The translations under genes and the position numbers were made by a program. From assembly GCA_900167925.1 (NCBI GenBank), contig FUZM01000001.1, positions 310,001-374,000 of the forward strand: a stretch of 64,000 nt of DNA. The letters are read 5' to 3'. Numbering within the stretch: the stretch's first letter is position 1; each line of letters opens with the position of its first letter. Below are positions 33,006 through 40,483 of this stretch, piece after piece. This DNA comes from Bacteroidales bacterium WCE2008 (lineage in GTDB: Bacteria > Bacteroidota > Bacteroidia > Bacteroidales > UBA932). The notes beneath the pieces are model-generated. The model had not been told where the DNA came from. It searched no databases and saw nothing but the letters and a program-made list of their open reading frames with translations.

Positions 33006-34604
33006 CTAGAACAGCCCCGGAGTATATCCTATCCATTTCAGGACGGTCTGTCCCCAGAGGAGGATTACGCCCCATGAAATAAGCATCATCGTGATACCGA
33101 AACGGAAGGTATCGCTCCAGCTGTACTGGTTTGTCGTATAAAGCAGCGCAGCAGGCTTGCTGTTGAAAGGAAGCACATAAACGTGTCCTACGAGCATAGC
33201 CACAGGGAATGCGAGACTCATGACCGGATAGCCGAAACTCTGGGCTACACCTATCGCGATAGGTATGAATATAAGAGTCTGCATCGTCTTTGACTGGAAG
33301 ATGAGAGCGCTCGCGAGCATCGAGCCGGTCAGGATCATGTACAGGGCCCAGTATGGGGTGGCCTGAGTGATTCCGAGGGCTGAGAAGGCAGCGTTGACTG
33401 CCGTACCCGGGAGTCCGGTGGCATCAAGTCCTGCGCCGAGGGTATAGGCTCCGGCCGAGAAGAGGAGCAGATGCCATGGGATGTCCACATCGTTCCATTT
33501 TACTACGCCGATTTTAGGCATAAGAGCAATAACCGCACCAATGAAGGCGACAGCAGTCTGGTTGATGCCGTGCTGCTTGTCGGTAGCCCACATGAGGAGC
33601 ACGCCGACAAATATGGCGATTGCCCTGAATTCTTCACCTTTCATCCTGCCCATGGAGTGGAGCTCCTCGCGGAGTCTCTCCATGCCGCCGTCGATCTGAG
33701 GGACACGGTCTTCCTTTTTCATAGGGAAGATCAGTTTCGTGCCGACGAACCAGCCGATCATTATAAGCAGGATGCTCATAGGGAATGCGGCCTTGAACCA
33801 GTCCTGGTAGCTGAACGAACCGATACCGAGAGCTCCAGCTATAAGGGAGCCGGCGAGCAGGGTCGCGCCCGAGCCTGTAAGGAATCCGTTTGCTCCGAGA
33901 TTGATCTGGAACAGGTTCTGAAGCATGAGGTTACGTCCGAAGTTATTGCGGTTCTCGCCGCCGGTGGCTCCATAGATCGCGCAGACTACCATCATGATAG
34001 GAAGAAGGATGGCTGCCTTTGCGGTGGTCGCGGAGATGAAAGCCGAGAGGACGACGTTGATGATGATGAAGCTGAATATCACTCCCGATGCATTCTTTCC
34101 GAACTTGAGTACGAACCAGAGCGCGAAACGCTTTGCGACCTGGGTCTTGACAAGCATGGAAGCAAGCACGAAGGAGAGGATGTTGAGCCACATTACCGGG
34201 TGGCCGAGCTGGGCGTATGCCGTCTTGTCGGTGGTGATGCCGGTAAGTACTATCGTAAGGATTACGATAAGGGATGTAAGGTAATTAGGAATCGCTTCTG
34301 TAATCCAGAGGACGATTGCTGCCGCGAATACCGCAAGCATAGCATAATTCGCCCTGATGAATCCTGCCAGGCCGAGCTCGTTGAATCTCTTCAGAGCGGC
34401 CCCGGACAGGGAAGAAGGGTCCAGATTGTCCAGAAACGGAATTCCGGCGATCCAATAGATAAGTATGAACACCAGGATGGCGAGAGGGCCGCCGAAGCGC
34501 TGCATCAGCCTTTCAAAGCCTGATTTCTGCATCTTCGGCAGCTTCTCGATCCTGTAATTGTTCATGTCCAGCGGATCGAAACCTGTTCCGTGGGATGAAT
34601 TCAT
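33006..34604 (-). CDS. DASS/SLC13-family anion transporter (phosphate operon)
   Basis: 532 residues with 11-13 hydrophobic segments. Family landmarks: LWITEAIPNYLTSLIVILTI, a SAT variant of the SNT motif in AFISATTAKAAILLPIMM, and PFNSKPAALLYTTNQYSW near the end. It differs much from the DASS protein at 25945-27450. Its start codon overlaps the stop of the CYTH gene by one base (TAATG), so the two are translationally coupled. In this setting the cargo may be phosphate or an oligophosphate instead of a carboxylate, but that is inferred from neighbours only. Confidence 0.88.
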   Translation of the reverse strand: MNSSHGTGFDPLDMNNYRIEKLPKMQKSGFERLMQRFGGPLAILVFILIYWIAGIPFLDNLDPSSLSGAALKRFNELGLAGFIRANYAMLAVFAAAIVLWITEAIPNYLTSLIVILTIVLTGITTDKTAYAQLGHPVMWLNILSFVLASMLVKTQVAKRFALWFVLKFGKNASGVIFSFIIINVVLSAFISATTAKAAILLPIMMVVCAIYGATGGENRNNFGRNLMLQNLFQINLGANGFLTGSGATLLAGSLIAGALGIGSFSYQDWFKAAFPMSILLIMIGWFVGTKLIFPMKKEDRVPQIDGGMERLREELHSMGRMKGEEFRAIAIFVGVLLMWATDKQHGINQTAVAFIGAVIALMPKIGVVKWNDVDIPWHLLLFSAGAYTLGAGLDATGLPGTAVNAAFSALGITQATPYWALYMILTGSMLASALIFQSKTMQTLIFIPIAIGVAQSFGYPVMSLAFPVAMLVGHVYVLPFNSKPAALLYTTNQYSWSDTFRFGITMMLISWGVILLWGQTVLKWIGYTPGLF

Positions 34605-35074
34605 TATTTCCAGTTCTTATAAGGGTTCTTCATGAGCATGGAGTTGTAGTATTTTACATCTCCAGTCACTTCCTCGCCGAGCCACTCAGGACGTACGAAG
34701 TCCTCGCCCTCTGCGCCGAGCTCTACCTCGGCTACGGTGAGACCGTCGTTGTCGCCGTAGAACTCGTCAACTTCGAAGGTGTGCTCTCCAGCCTTTACGA
34801 GATAGCGGGTCTTGTCGATCACGCCCGGCTCGCAGATCTTGAGGAGCTCTTTTACCTCATCTACAGGGATTTCTTTCTCCCACTCGAAACGGCTTGCACC
34901 GCTGTCGTTGCCGATTCCCTTGATGGTGATGAAGCCCTTCTCGCCTTTTACGCGGACTCTCACAGTTCTCTCAGGAACACTGCTGAGATAGCCCTGGGTA
35001 ATGCGGGTGGCCTTGAATGCTTCGTTCTTGAAGTCTCCTTTAACAAGGAATTTCCTTTCGATTTCCTGTGCCAT
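34604..35074 (-). CDS. CYTH-domain triphosphatase (triphosphate tunnel metalloenzyme)
   Basis: 156 residues, the usual size of a stand-alone bacterial CYTH protein. The signature ExExK is EIERK at residues 4-8. Tunnel strands with alternating charged residues follow: RTVRVRVKGEKGFITIKG, FEWEKEIPV, KTRYLVKAGEHTFEVDEF, LTVAEVEL. Small CYTH proteins of this type hydrolyse tripolyphosphate or thiamine triphosphate with a divalent metal. Directly coupled to the DASS gene. In this operon, cleavage of tripolyphosphate to PPi and Pi, with the PPi passed to the membrane pyrophosphatase, is a consistent reading. Confidence 0.92.
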   Translation of the reverse strand: MAQEIERKFLVKGDFKNEAFKATRITQGYLSSVPERTVRVRVKGEKGFITIKGIGNDSGASRFEWEKEIPVDEVKELLKICEPGVIDKTRYLVKAGEHTFEVDEFYGDNDGLTVAEVELGAEGEDFVRPEWLGEEVTGDVKYYNSMLMKNPYKNWK

Positions 35075-35086
35075 TTCTTTCAGTTT

Positions 35087-35725
35087 TTATTCGTTAGCAA
35101 GAGGTTTGTCTGACATTCCGATCACGCGCTTGATAGCCTGGAGGTAGTTGATGTTCTCTACGCCCTCGAGACCTACGTCAGCGATAGTCTTCTTGATGTC
35201 TTCGATCTCGGTGGACTCAGAGTTGATGGTGACAACCTTGGCGCCGTTGATGAGGACATTGCCGACTTCGCAGATGGTGCCGTTGACCATGTAGCCGAAA
35301 CGCTGCTTGTGGACGCGTACTGCTGCGAGGTCCTTGTTGGCCTTAACCATTGCGATGAACTCGTCGTATGTGTAGGTATCCTTGGTGAGCTTAGGCATCT
35401 CGACCATGAATGCAGGGAATACTTCCTTCTCGAGGACCTCGCGTGAGATAGGGAATTCTCCCTTCATGAGCGGGTTCCACTGCTCGAGGCCGTCAACTGT
35501 CTGGACATAGGTCTTGATGTCCATCTTTCCGTCGCGGATCTTTGTGTTGTTGATGTCGTTCTTGGCTGATACGATGTAAATCTCATCGCTCTGTCTTTCC
35601 CAGACTTTCTCTGGAACAGGGACTGAAAGACGTGCCATTCTCTTGTGAGCTTCGCAGAAGCACTGACCGAAGCTGCGGAATTCGAAGCGAGGTTTGCTGA
35701 TCTCGCCGATTTTAAGTTCTGCCAT
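35087..35725 (-). CDS. Conserved protein, possibly a divergent triphosphate-tunnel enzyme
   Basis: 212 residues, cytoplasmic (no signal peptide or TM helix). I do not recognise an established family name. Strands with alternating charges (PRFEFRSF, EIYIVSAKNDINNTKIRDGK, KMDIKTYVQTVDGLEQWNP, VRVHKQRFGYMVNG, VVTINSESTE) look like those that build a CYTH-type tunnel, and an actual CYTH gene starts 12 nt downstream. Three cysteines occur, two in QCFCEAH. It may bind or cleave a phosphorylated compound. It is a confident gene (tight operon, regular codon use); the tunnel-enzyme idea is inference. Confidence 0.85.
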   Translation of the reverse strand: MAELKIGEISKPRFEFRSFGQCFCEAHKRMARLSVPVPEKVWERQSDEIYIVSAKNDINNTKIRDGKMDIKTYVQTVDGLEQWNPLMKGEFPISREVLEKEVFPAFMVEMPKLTKDTYTYDEFIAMVKANKDLAAVRVHKQRFGYMVNGTICEVGNVLINGAKVVTINSESTEIEDIKKTIADVGLEGVENINYLQAIKRVIGMSDKPLANE

Positions 35726-35752
35726 AATTATATTTTAAAAGTATTTGAAGTA

Positions 35753-36592
35753 TTAGTCGTTTTTCAACAATTCATCATCAGCACCTTCGGTGGCGTTGAC
35801 TGCACCAGGAGTCTTGGTCTCAGTAGCTTTCCACTTGCCGGTTCCGTCAGGGATGCGGCTCCATGAACCTCCCCAGTTGGCGATGGAAGCGCCCCAGCCG
35901 GACTCTCCCTTTTCTCCTCTCTGGAAGAAGTCGATGAGTTCGCCTGCAGGGTTGTAGAGGTCGAGACGTACGCTCTTCTTTGCGGATAAGCCGCTCTTGA
36001 AGCCCTTAGTGATATCCGTGTCTTCCTTGGTGGTCTTGGAGCCCATGATCACGAATACGCTCTTAGGCGCGATTACCTGGCCGTCGATGCCGGTCCATGT
36101 GAGTTCCTCATCCTTGTTGATGGTTACGCCTGTGAGCTTGATTTTGTAGTCTCCGGTGTTGTAGAGTTCGATGAATTTTTCTTCATCACTGCCGGAACCG
36201 CTGACCTCGTTGAACTTGAGGGTTGACCAGTCGGTTGCAGGGTCTCCGACCTTGTATGAGAATTTGTCTGAGACGGTCTTGAAGCCGGCCTCGTTGACTA
36301 CGGTTACGGTAAACTCGACCTCGCTACCGTCTTCCATCGCAGGGATGGTACCGGTGTAGGTCTTGCCTGAGCCTGTCATGGCCGTCTCGGTGCCGTTGTA
36401 GGTGAGGGTTGCTGTCTTGACAGCCTGGAGGCCGCCGACATTTGCGGTGACGGTGACTGCGTCATCGGAAGTAGGAGCCGCAGGGGTGAATGCAACCTTG
36501 TCGATGGTAGAAGGGCCTTTGAAGGTCTCGTCCTTAAGACATCCTGTGAGGGCAAATATTGCAGCCAGGGAAACGATAAATATCTTTTTCAT
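35753..36592 (-). CDS. Lipoprotein with lamin-tail (LTD) domain
   Basis: About 279 residues from ATG 36592 (a TTG at 36604 is less likely). The lipobox is ALTGC. Residues 20-125 form one or two Ig-like beta domains (AVTVTANVGGLQAVKTATLT; GSEVEFTVTVVNEAGFKTV). Residues about 130-250 are an LTD domain (LKFNEVSGSG, FIELYNTGDYKIKLTGVTI, VFVIMGSKTT, SWSRIPDGTGKW). LTD domains on exported bacterial proteins often accompany nucleases or phosphoesterases and may bind DNA or polyanions. It lies between the porin and the tunnel-enzyme-like gene, so it may deliver a phosphate-rich ligand to the porin. No catalytic motif seen. Confidence 0.85.
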   Translation of the reverse strand: MKKIFIVSLAAIFALTGCLKDETFKGPSTIDKVAFTPAAPTSDDAVTVTANVGGLQAVKTATLTYNGTETAMTGSGKTYTGTIPAMEDGSEVEFTVTVVNEAGFKTVSDKFSYKVGDPATDWSTLKFNEVSGSGSDEEKFIELYNTGDYKIKLTGVTINKDEELTWTGIDGQVIAPKSVFVIMGSKTTKEDTDITKGFKSGLSAKKSVRLDLYNPAGELIDFFQRGEKGESGWGASIANWGGSWSRIPDGTGKWKATETKTPGAVNATEGADDELLKND

Positions 36593-36606
36593 AATCTTGT
36601 CCAATT

Positions 36607-37974
36607 TTAGAAGTCAATTTCAAAACGTACGCAAAGCATGTGGTAGTCAACACCGGCCTTTCCGTCGGCGGCGACAACCTTGGTGAAGTCCTTTGTAGGC
36701 TTGCCTTCGGCGTCCTTGCCGACATTCAGCTTGCCCTTGCCGTTTGCGTAGCGGTCGTTGTTGTTGAACTGATAGTTGATCATGAACTTGACGTTGTTGT
36801 TGACGTGCCAGTTCAGGCCGAGAGTGTAGGCTTCTGCTCCACCGCCATATACGTTTCCGTCGTTGAGGTCGCAGATCTCGTAGCGTCCGCAGAGTTCGAG
36901 GTCGCCCCATTTGCGGCCGCGCTCGACCTTGGTGTACTTGGCGCCCTTTGCGTCATACTGGTGCTTTCCTCCGAAGAGAAGGTAGCCTGCCTGTACGTAC
37001 CATCCGCCGAAGTTCTTGGTTGATGGGTCTGCAGCGTCAGCCTTGAAGTGGACGTTGTCGCCTATGTATGCAGTCTCGTAGCGGAGTCCGTTCCAGTGGC
37101 CGGCGATTTCGACAGTCCAGAGGTTGTTGTGGTGGAAGCCCGGAAGATTGTTGGTGTCAAGATATTTCTTGCGGTTGAGGTTGGTAGAGTTGCGGGCGCT
37201 TGCACGGTATGTTCCCCATTCGCCGGTGGCGAGGTCGGTCGTGGTGGTCCTGTATGAGTATGCGGCACCGATGTGCAGGCTTGCGTTCTCCATCTTGTAG
37301 AGAGGACGGAAGACTACCTTGGTGGTGAGGGAGTATCCGGCGTTGCGGCCGAAGTCCTTGTTGTTGTCAGCTACGTTGGTCCATTCCTCCGAACCGGCCA
37401 CCTGCTGGCTGAATGCGCCTGCTGAGAACCAAAGCCAGTCCTTTGCATATTTTGCATTGATACCGATGTGGCGGGATGGAGCGAGGGCGGATGCTACCAT
37501 AGGCCTTTCGATGAACTGGAGGTAACGTGAGGTGGTGTTTCTCTGGATGGAGAAGTTCTCCTTGAAGTTACCTACCTGGAGGTCGAGGTTAGGGATTCCG
37601 GTGTAGCGGATGAGAGCGTCCTTGAGCTCGCAGAGACCGTTGGCGAGGTCCATGTCGAACTCTCCGTACCAGTTTTCATTGACCTGTCCCTTGACGGCGA
37701 AACGGGCGCGGCGGATGCCGGCGGCGTTGCCGATAGGGTCAGCATAGTCCGGAGCGCCGAAGAATACGGCTGCGTCGGCTTGCGCGCGGACGTCGAACCA
37801 GAATTTGTAACCGCTGTTAGGCGATTCGAGGACGAGGATACCGTCCTGCGCTTCTACGTCGAGCCTGTCGGAAGAGACAGCCACTCCATACTGGTTGTAC
37901 TTCACCTGGGCCTGTGCAGTTACAGCGACGAGGGCCAGAATCGTGATCGAAATCACACAAATAAGTTTTCTCAT
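36607..37974 (-). CDS. Phosphate/pyrophosphate-selective porin, OprO/OprP type
   Basis: 455 residues with a signal peptide (MRKLICVISITILALVAVTAQAQ) and a C-terminal aromatic strand (MLCVRFEIDF). Family markers: RRARFAVKGQVNENWYGEFD, LKDALIRYTGIPNLDLQVGN, FSIQRNTTSRYLQFIERPM, and many barrel strands ending in aromatic residues. OprP and OprO are trimeric anion channels for phosphate and pyrophosphate made under phosphate limitation. The gene follows the PiT-LuxR gene by 25 nt, so it is probably under the same phosphate-responsive control. Ligand preference (Pi, PPi or longer chains) cannot be read. Confidence 0.9.
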   Translation of the reverse strand: MRKLICVISITILALVAVTAQAQVKYNQYGVAVSSDRLDVEAQDGILVLESPNSGYKFWFDVRAQADAAVFFGAPDYADPIGNAAGIRRARFAVKGQVNENWYGEFDMDLANGLCELKDALIRYTGIPNLDLQVGNFKENFSIQRNTTSRYLQFIERPMVASALAPSRHIGINAKYAKDWLWFSAGAFSQQVAGSEEWTNVADNNKDFGRNAGYSLTTKVVFRPLYKMENASLHIGAAYSYRTTTTDLATGEWGTYRASARNSTNLNRKKYLDTNNLPGFHHNNLWTVEIAGHWNGLRYETAYIGDNVHFKADAADPSTKNFGGWYVQAGYLLFGGKHQYDAKGAKYTKVERGRKWGDLELCGRYEICDLNDGNVYGGGAEAYTLGLNWHVNNNVKFMINYQFNNNDRYANGKGKLNVGKDAEGKPTKDFTKVVAADGKAGVDYHMLCVRFEIDF

Positions 37975-37999
37975 GATACTGATTTTTAAAATGCCTTAA

Positions 38000-39580
38000 C
38001 TATATGGATTTTATGAATTTGATCAGGTTGTCGCTCCTTTGCAGGCCGAGCTTCAGTCTCAGCCGGTAACGGTTGATTTCGGCGCTCTTCGGAGTAATGT
38101 TCATCAGCGAAGCGATGTACTTGCTCGAAAAGCCCTGCCTCAGCAGATTGGCGAGTTTCCTTTCGTTTTCGGTCAGATTCGGATAAGCCTCGCGCAGCCT
38201 CATGTTGAAGTCCTTGTGCAAGACCTCGCTGCGCGCATAGAAATCATTGATCTCTCGGGTGAAATACATACGTTCGCGGAGCGAAGAAAGAATCTCGTCA
38301 GTCCGAGCATCCTTCTCCTCCGCAGAGTCCAGCCGTCTGACATCCTCAAGCTGCTCATATACGTTCTCCATGAAATCCTTCTGCTCGCTGATCCCGACGG
38401 CAAAATCGACGAGCTCCTTCCTCTTCATCTCGAGTTTTCCGAGAAGGTCTTTCTCGGTCATCTCGGACCTTACCTCCAGAGCTGACAAGGATTTCCTGGT
38501 GCTGTAAACTTGCTGTTCGCGCGCATAGACGATCTGGTCCCGAAGCAGCTTGCGGTTCTGCATGCGCACGTATACTACAATCCCCGCCACGAGGACGAGG
38601 ATCCCTACAACGATTACGGTATTGATCATGTCTCCGTTCAGTATCATCCCCATACTGAACCCGATCAGAAGACCGAGCACCGGAGCGAGAATAGCCGCCA
38701 CAATGTTAGAAACTACCGTGTGCCCCTCTACCACTGCGCTGCCGCGGGCGAGACTCAGACCGGCGAGGGCTGCTATGAAAAGACAGCCTGCGGAAAGCGG
38801 TGCCGGCGAAATCGCCAGGGTTATGGTCATCGCGATGATGACGGACAGTGTTGAGAGAGAGTTTATGTCGAGAGTGTTATCTGCGATATTCCATGAAGCC
38901 ATCGTGACTTTCTTCAGCACGAACGGCCGCGCCAGCAGCACTATGCCAAGGGCCATGGCAACGGCGACGGGGCCGGAGCCGAATTCCTGCACCGGGAAGA
39001 GAGTCAGCAATATGCTGTTGTTCCATACGAACGCCCCGACAAACAGAAGGCTTGCCAGGATCGAGACTCTCAGCACTCTGAGTTCGAAGAAGGCCATATG
39101 CATCTGCGACTTCCTTATCGGAATCACCGCTATCCTGTATATCGCGGCCGCGATCAGGGCGCATACGACCGGGGCGCAGACCCATGAAACTATATTGACG
39201 CAGGCCAGGGACCAGCTGATCGTCCCTTCGGCCGCGAACTGCAGTCCGAAGAGAGAGCCTATGAACGCATAAGGAATTGCGGGATAATTGCTTAAGCGCG
39301 ATACAACAATTGAAGAAGCTGCAGTGGCGATACCGACAGACAGGATCATCCTCAGCGGAATCCCCGAGATTATCTCGGAGGTCTGGATTCCTACTCTGCC
39401 CGGAAGATATACCGACAATACGAAAACGGCGATGCCGATGGCAGGAGCAAGGACTTTGACTGTAATGAACTCGCTGGCTCCGCATGCCTGGAGCGTACCC
39501 CTGACTACCGGGAACTCCCAGATCAGAAGCAGCGCTCCGGAAATGACGGTCGCGAGAAATATGTACATTACAGTAGTCAT
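38000..39580 (-). CDS. PiT/PHO-4-like membrane domain fused to coiled coil and LuxR-type HTH
   Basis: 526 residues. The first about 330 are ten or so membrane helices with the two-fold pattern of PiT phosphate transporters (YPAIPYAFIGSLFGLQFA, then ISWSLACVNIVSWVCAPVVC; in the second half SLSTLSVIIAMTITLAISPA and VSNIVAAILAPVLGL). The GANDxAN signature of working PiT carriers is absent (second half reads FVWNNSIL). A soluble coiled coil (about 335-440) and a C-terminal HTH follow (LTENERKLANLLRQGFSSKY, IASLMNITPKSAEINRYRLR, residues about 463-503). PiT carriers pair with DUF47 proteins, and a DUF47 gene lies 6 nt upstream. The likely role is a membrane phosphate sensor that acts directly on DNA. 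Targets probably include this operon. Confidence 0.85.
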   Translation of the reverse strand: MTTVMYIFLATVISGALLLIWEFPVVRGTLQACGASEFITVKVLAPAIGIAVFVLSVYLPGRVGIQTSEIISGIPLRMILSVGIATAASSIVVSRLSNYPAIPYAFIGSLFGLQFAAEGTISWSLACVNIVSWVCAPVVCALIAAAIYRIAVIPIRKSQMHMAFFELRVLRVSILASLLFVGAFVWNNSILLTLFPVQEFGSGPVAVAMALGIVLLARPFVLKKVTMASWNIADNTLDINSLSTLSVIIAMTITLAISPAPLSAGCLFIAALAGLSLARGSAVVEGHTVVSNIVAAILAPVLGLLIGFSMGMILNGDMINTVIVVGILVLVAGIVVYVRMQNRKLLRDQIVYAREQQVYSTRKSLSALEVRSEMTEKDLLGKLEMKRKELVDFAVGISEQKDFMENVYEQLEDVRRLDSAEEKDARTDEILSSLRERMYFTREINDFYARSEVLHKDFNMRLREAYPNLTENERKLANLLRQGFSSKYIASLMNITPKSAEINRYRLRLKLGLQRSDNLIKFIKSI

Positions 39581-39586
39581 GAGCGC

Positions 39587-40249
39587 TTAGAGGGTTCTTT
39601 TGATCGCCATTACCGAAAGCTGTTCGGCCACCTTGGCTGCAGCGCGTGCGAGATCCTCAATGTGGAGGGCGAAATATCTTAAATGGAATTTTTCGCTGAG
39701 CTTAAGGGTGTCCATATCGTGGAAAACTGTCCGCTTTATTGCCTGGGACAGTTTGACCGCTTCTTTTTCATAGAAATATACCCTGTCCGTAGTCTCGTGG
39801 ACATTGGCCGGATCCGTGAAATAAGCCTTTGCTCCGGGAATCGAGCTTTCTGCTGCAAGACAGGCGAGCTCGGCCAGTTTCATGAACTCCTTCTTCAGCT
39901 CTGAAGGTATATTAGGAGACTCGATCTCGAACTGGATGAGATCAACGCTTATTATGGATATTATATGGTCGAATCTCTCGAGAAGTCTCATTATATCGCC
40001 CCTGTAGCGGATAAGATAACCTCTGGAATAGAGGATGCTCTCGATTTCGTGCGTCAGGGCGGCGGACTCCGCCTCGATCTGGGCGATTGTAGAGATGTTC
40101 CCGGTAAAGGATGATATATCGTTATAGAGGTAGTTCTTTACTCCTTCCTTGAAGACCGTCAACGCCTTGTCCATATTTTCAAGAAGGCTGTCGATAGTTC
40201 CGGTGATTTTTTCCGGGGCCTTTGTAGAGAAAATATTAAAGATTCCCAT
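39587..40249 (-). CDS. DUF47/PhoU-like protein, partner of PiT-type proteins
   Basis: 220 residues, all-helical, with the DUF47 layout: MGIFNIFSTKAPEKITGTID at the start, LFEN-like LLENMDKALTVFKEGVKNYL, the acidic helix around EAESAALTHEIESILY, RYRGDIMRLLERFDHIISII, and KLSEKFHLRYFALHIEDLAR near the end. DUF47 proteins are PhoU relatives that bind metals and control PiT carriers. It is the first gene of the phosphate operon, 6 nt before the PiT-LuxR gene, behind a strong promoter. It probably conveys the metal-phosphate state to its partner. Family call confident. Confidence 0.92.
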   Translation of the reverse strand: MGIFNIFSTKAPEKITGTIDSLLENMDKALTVFKEGVKNYLYNDISSFTGNISTIAQIEAESAALTHEIESILYSRGYLIRYRGDIMRLLERFDHIISIISVDLIQFEIESPNIPSELKKEFMKLAELACLAAESSIPGAKAYFTDPANVHETTDRVYFYEKEAVKLSQAIKRTVFHDMDTLKLSEKFHLRYFALHIEDLARAAAKVAEQLSVMAIKRTL

Positions 40250-40282
40250 ATCTTTCCTGCGTTTATTTTAACGTTTCAGTTG

Positions 40283-40312
40283 CAAAGTTAGGCTTTCTCC
40301 CGTTATTTCAAA
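40283..40312 (-). promoter_or_regulatory. Promoter of the nine-gene phosphate operon
   Basis: On the minus strand TTTG (complement of 40309-40312), an 18-bp spacer and TAACTTTG (complement of 40283-40290) match the Bacteroidota consensus at both boxes; the DUF47 ATG is 33 nt downstream. A TTGTAGAGTTT element abuts the upstream side of the -33 box. Confidence 0.72.
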
Positions 40313-40316
40313 ACGT

Positions 40317-40460
40317 TTGTAGAGTTTGCTCCCCGGATGAGAGGTTTTGCTTTTGCTGGACTTCTTAATTGTAAAGTCTTGAGAATCAGTAATACAATAC
40401 CGCCAGCGCAGTTTTCCGATAATGCGCTGGCGGTATTGTTGTAGAGTTTTTGTAGAGTTA
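40317..40460. repeat. Three copies of TTGTAGAGTT near the phosphate-operon promoter
   Basis: Copies at 40317-40327, 40439-40449 and 40450-40460 (AACTCTACAA on the minus strand); the last two are in tandem at 11-bp spacing. The first sits 5 bp upstream of the -33 box, a typical activator position. Candidate binding sites for the PiT-LuxR regulator, by position only. Confidence 0.45.
40394..40439 (-). terminator. 17-bp perfect hairpin ending the histidine phosphatase transcript
   Basis: Arms at 40394-40410 and 40423-40439 (ACAATACCGCCAGCGCA and its complement), 12-nt loop, 45 nt past the phosphatase stop. There is no T-tract in either direction, but the stem is exceptionally strong, so termination or 3'-end protection is likely. 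Confidence 0.65.
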
Positions 40461-40483
40461 TAAAAGAGGCTCCTGAAATAATG

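Noticed and set aside
33471..34523. 350-codon plus-strand frame opposite the second DASS gene
   Set aside because: Highly charged, repetitive composition is the complement of transmembrane codons; the minus-strand carrier is clear.
40394..40439. 17-bp hairpin considered as a mobile-element end or integration site
   Set aside because: No flanking transposase, duplicated target or second copy in the window; its place just past a stop codon fits termination better.
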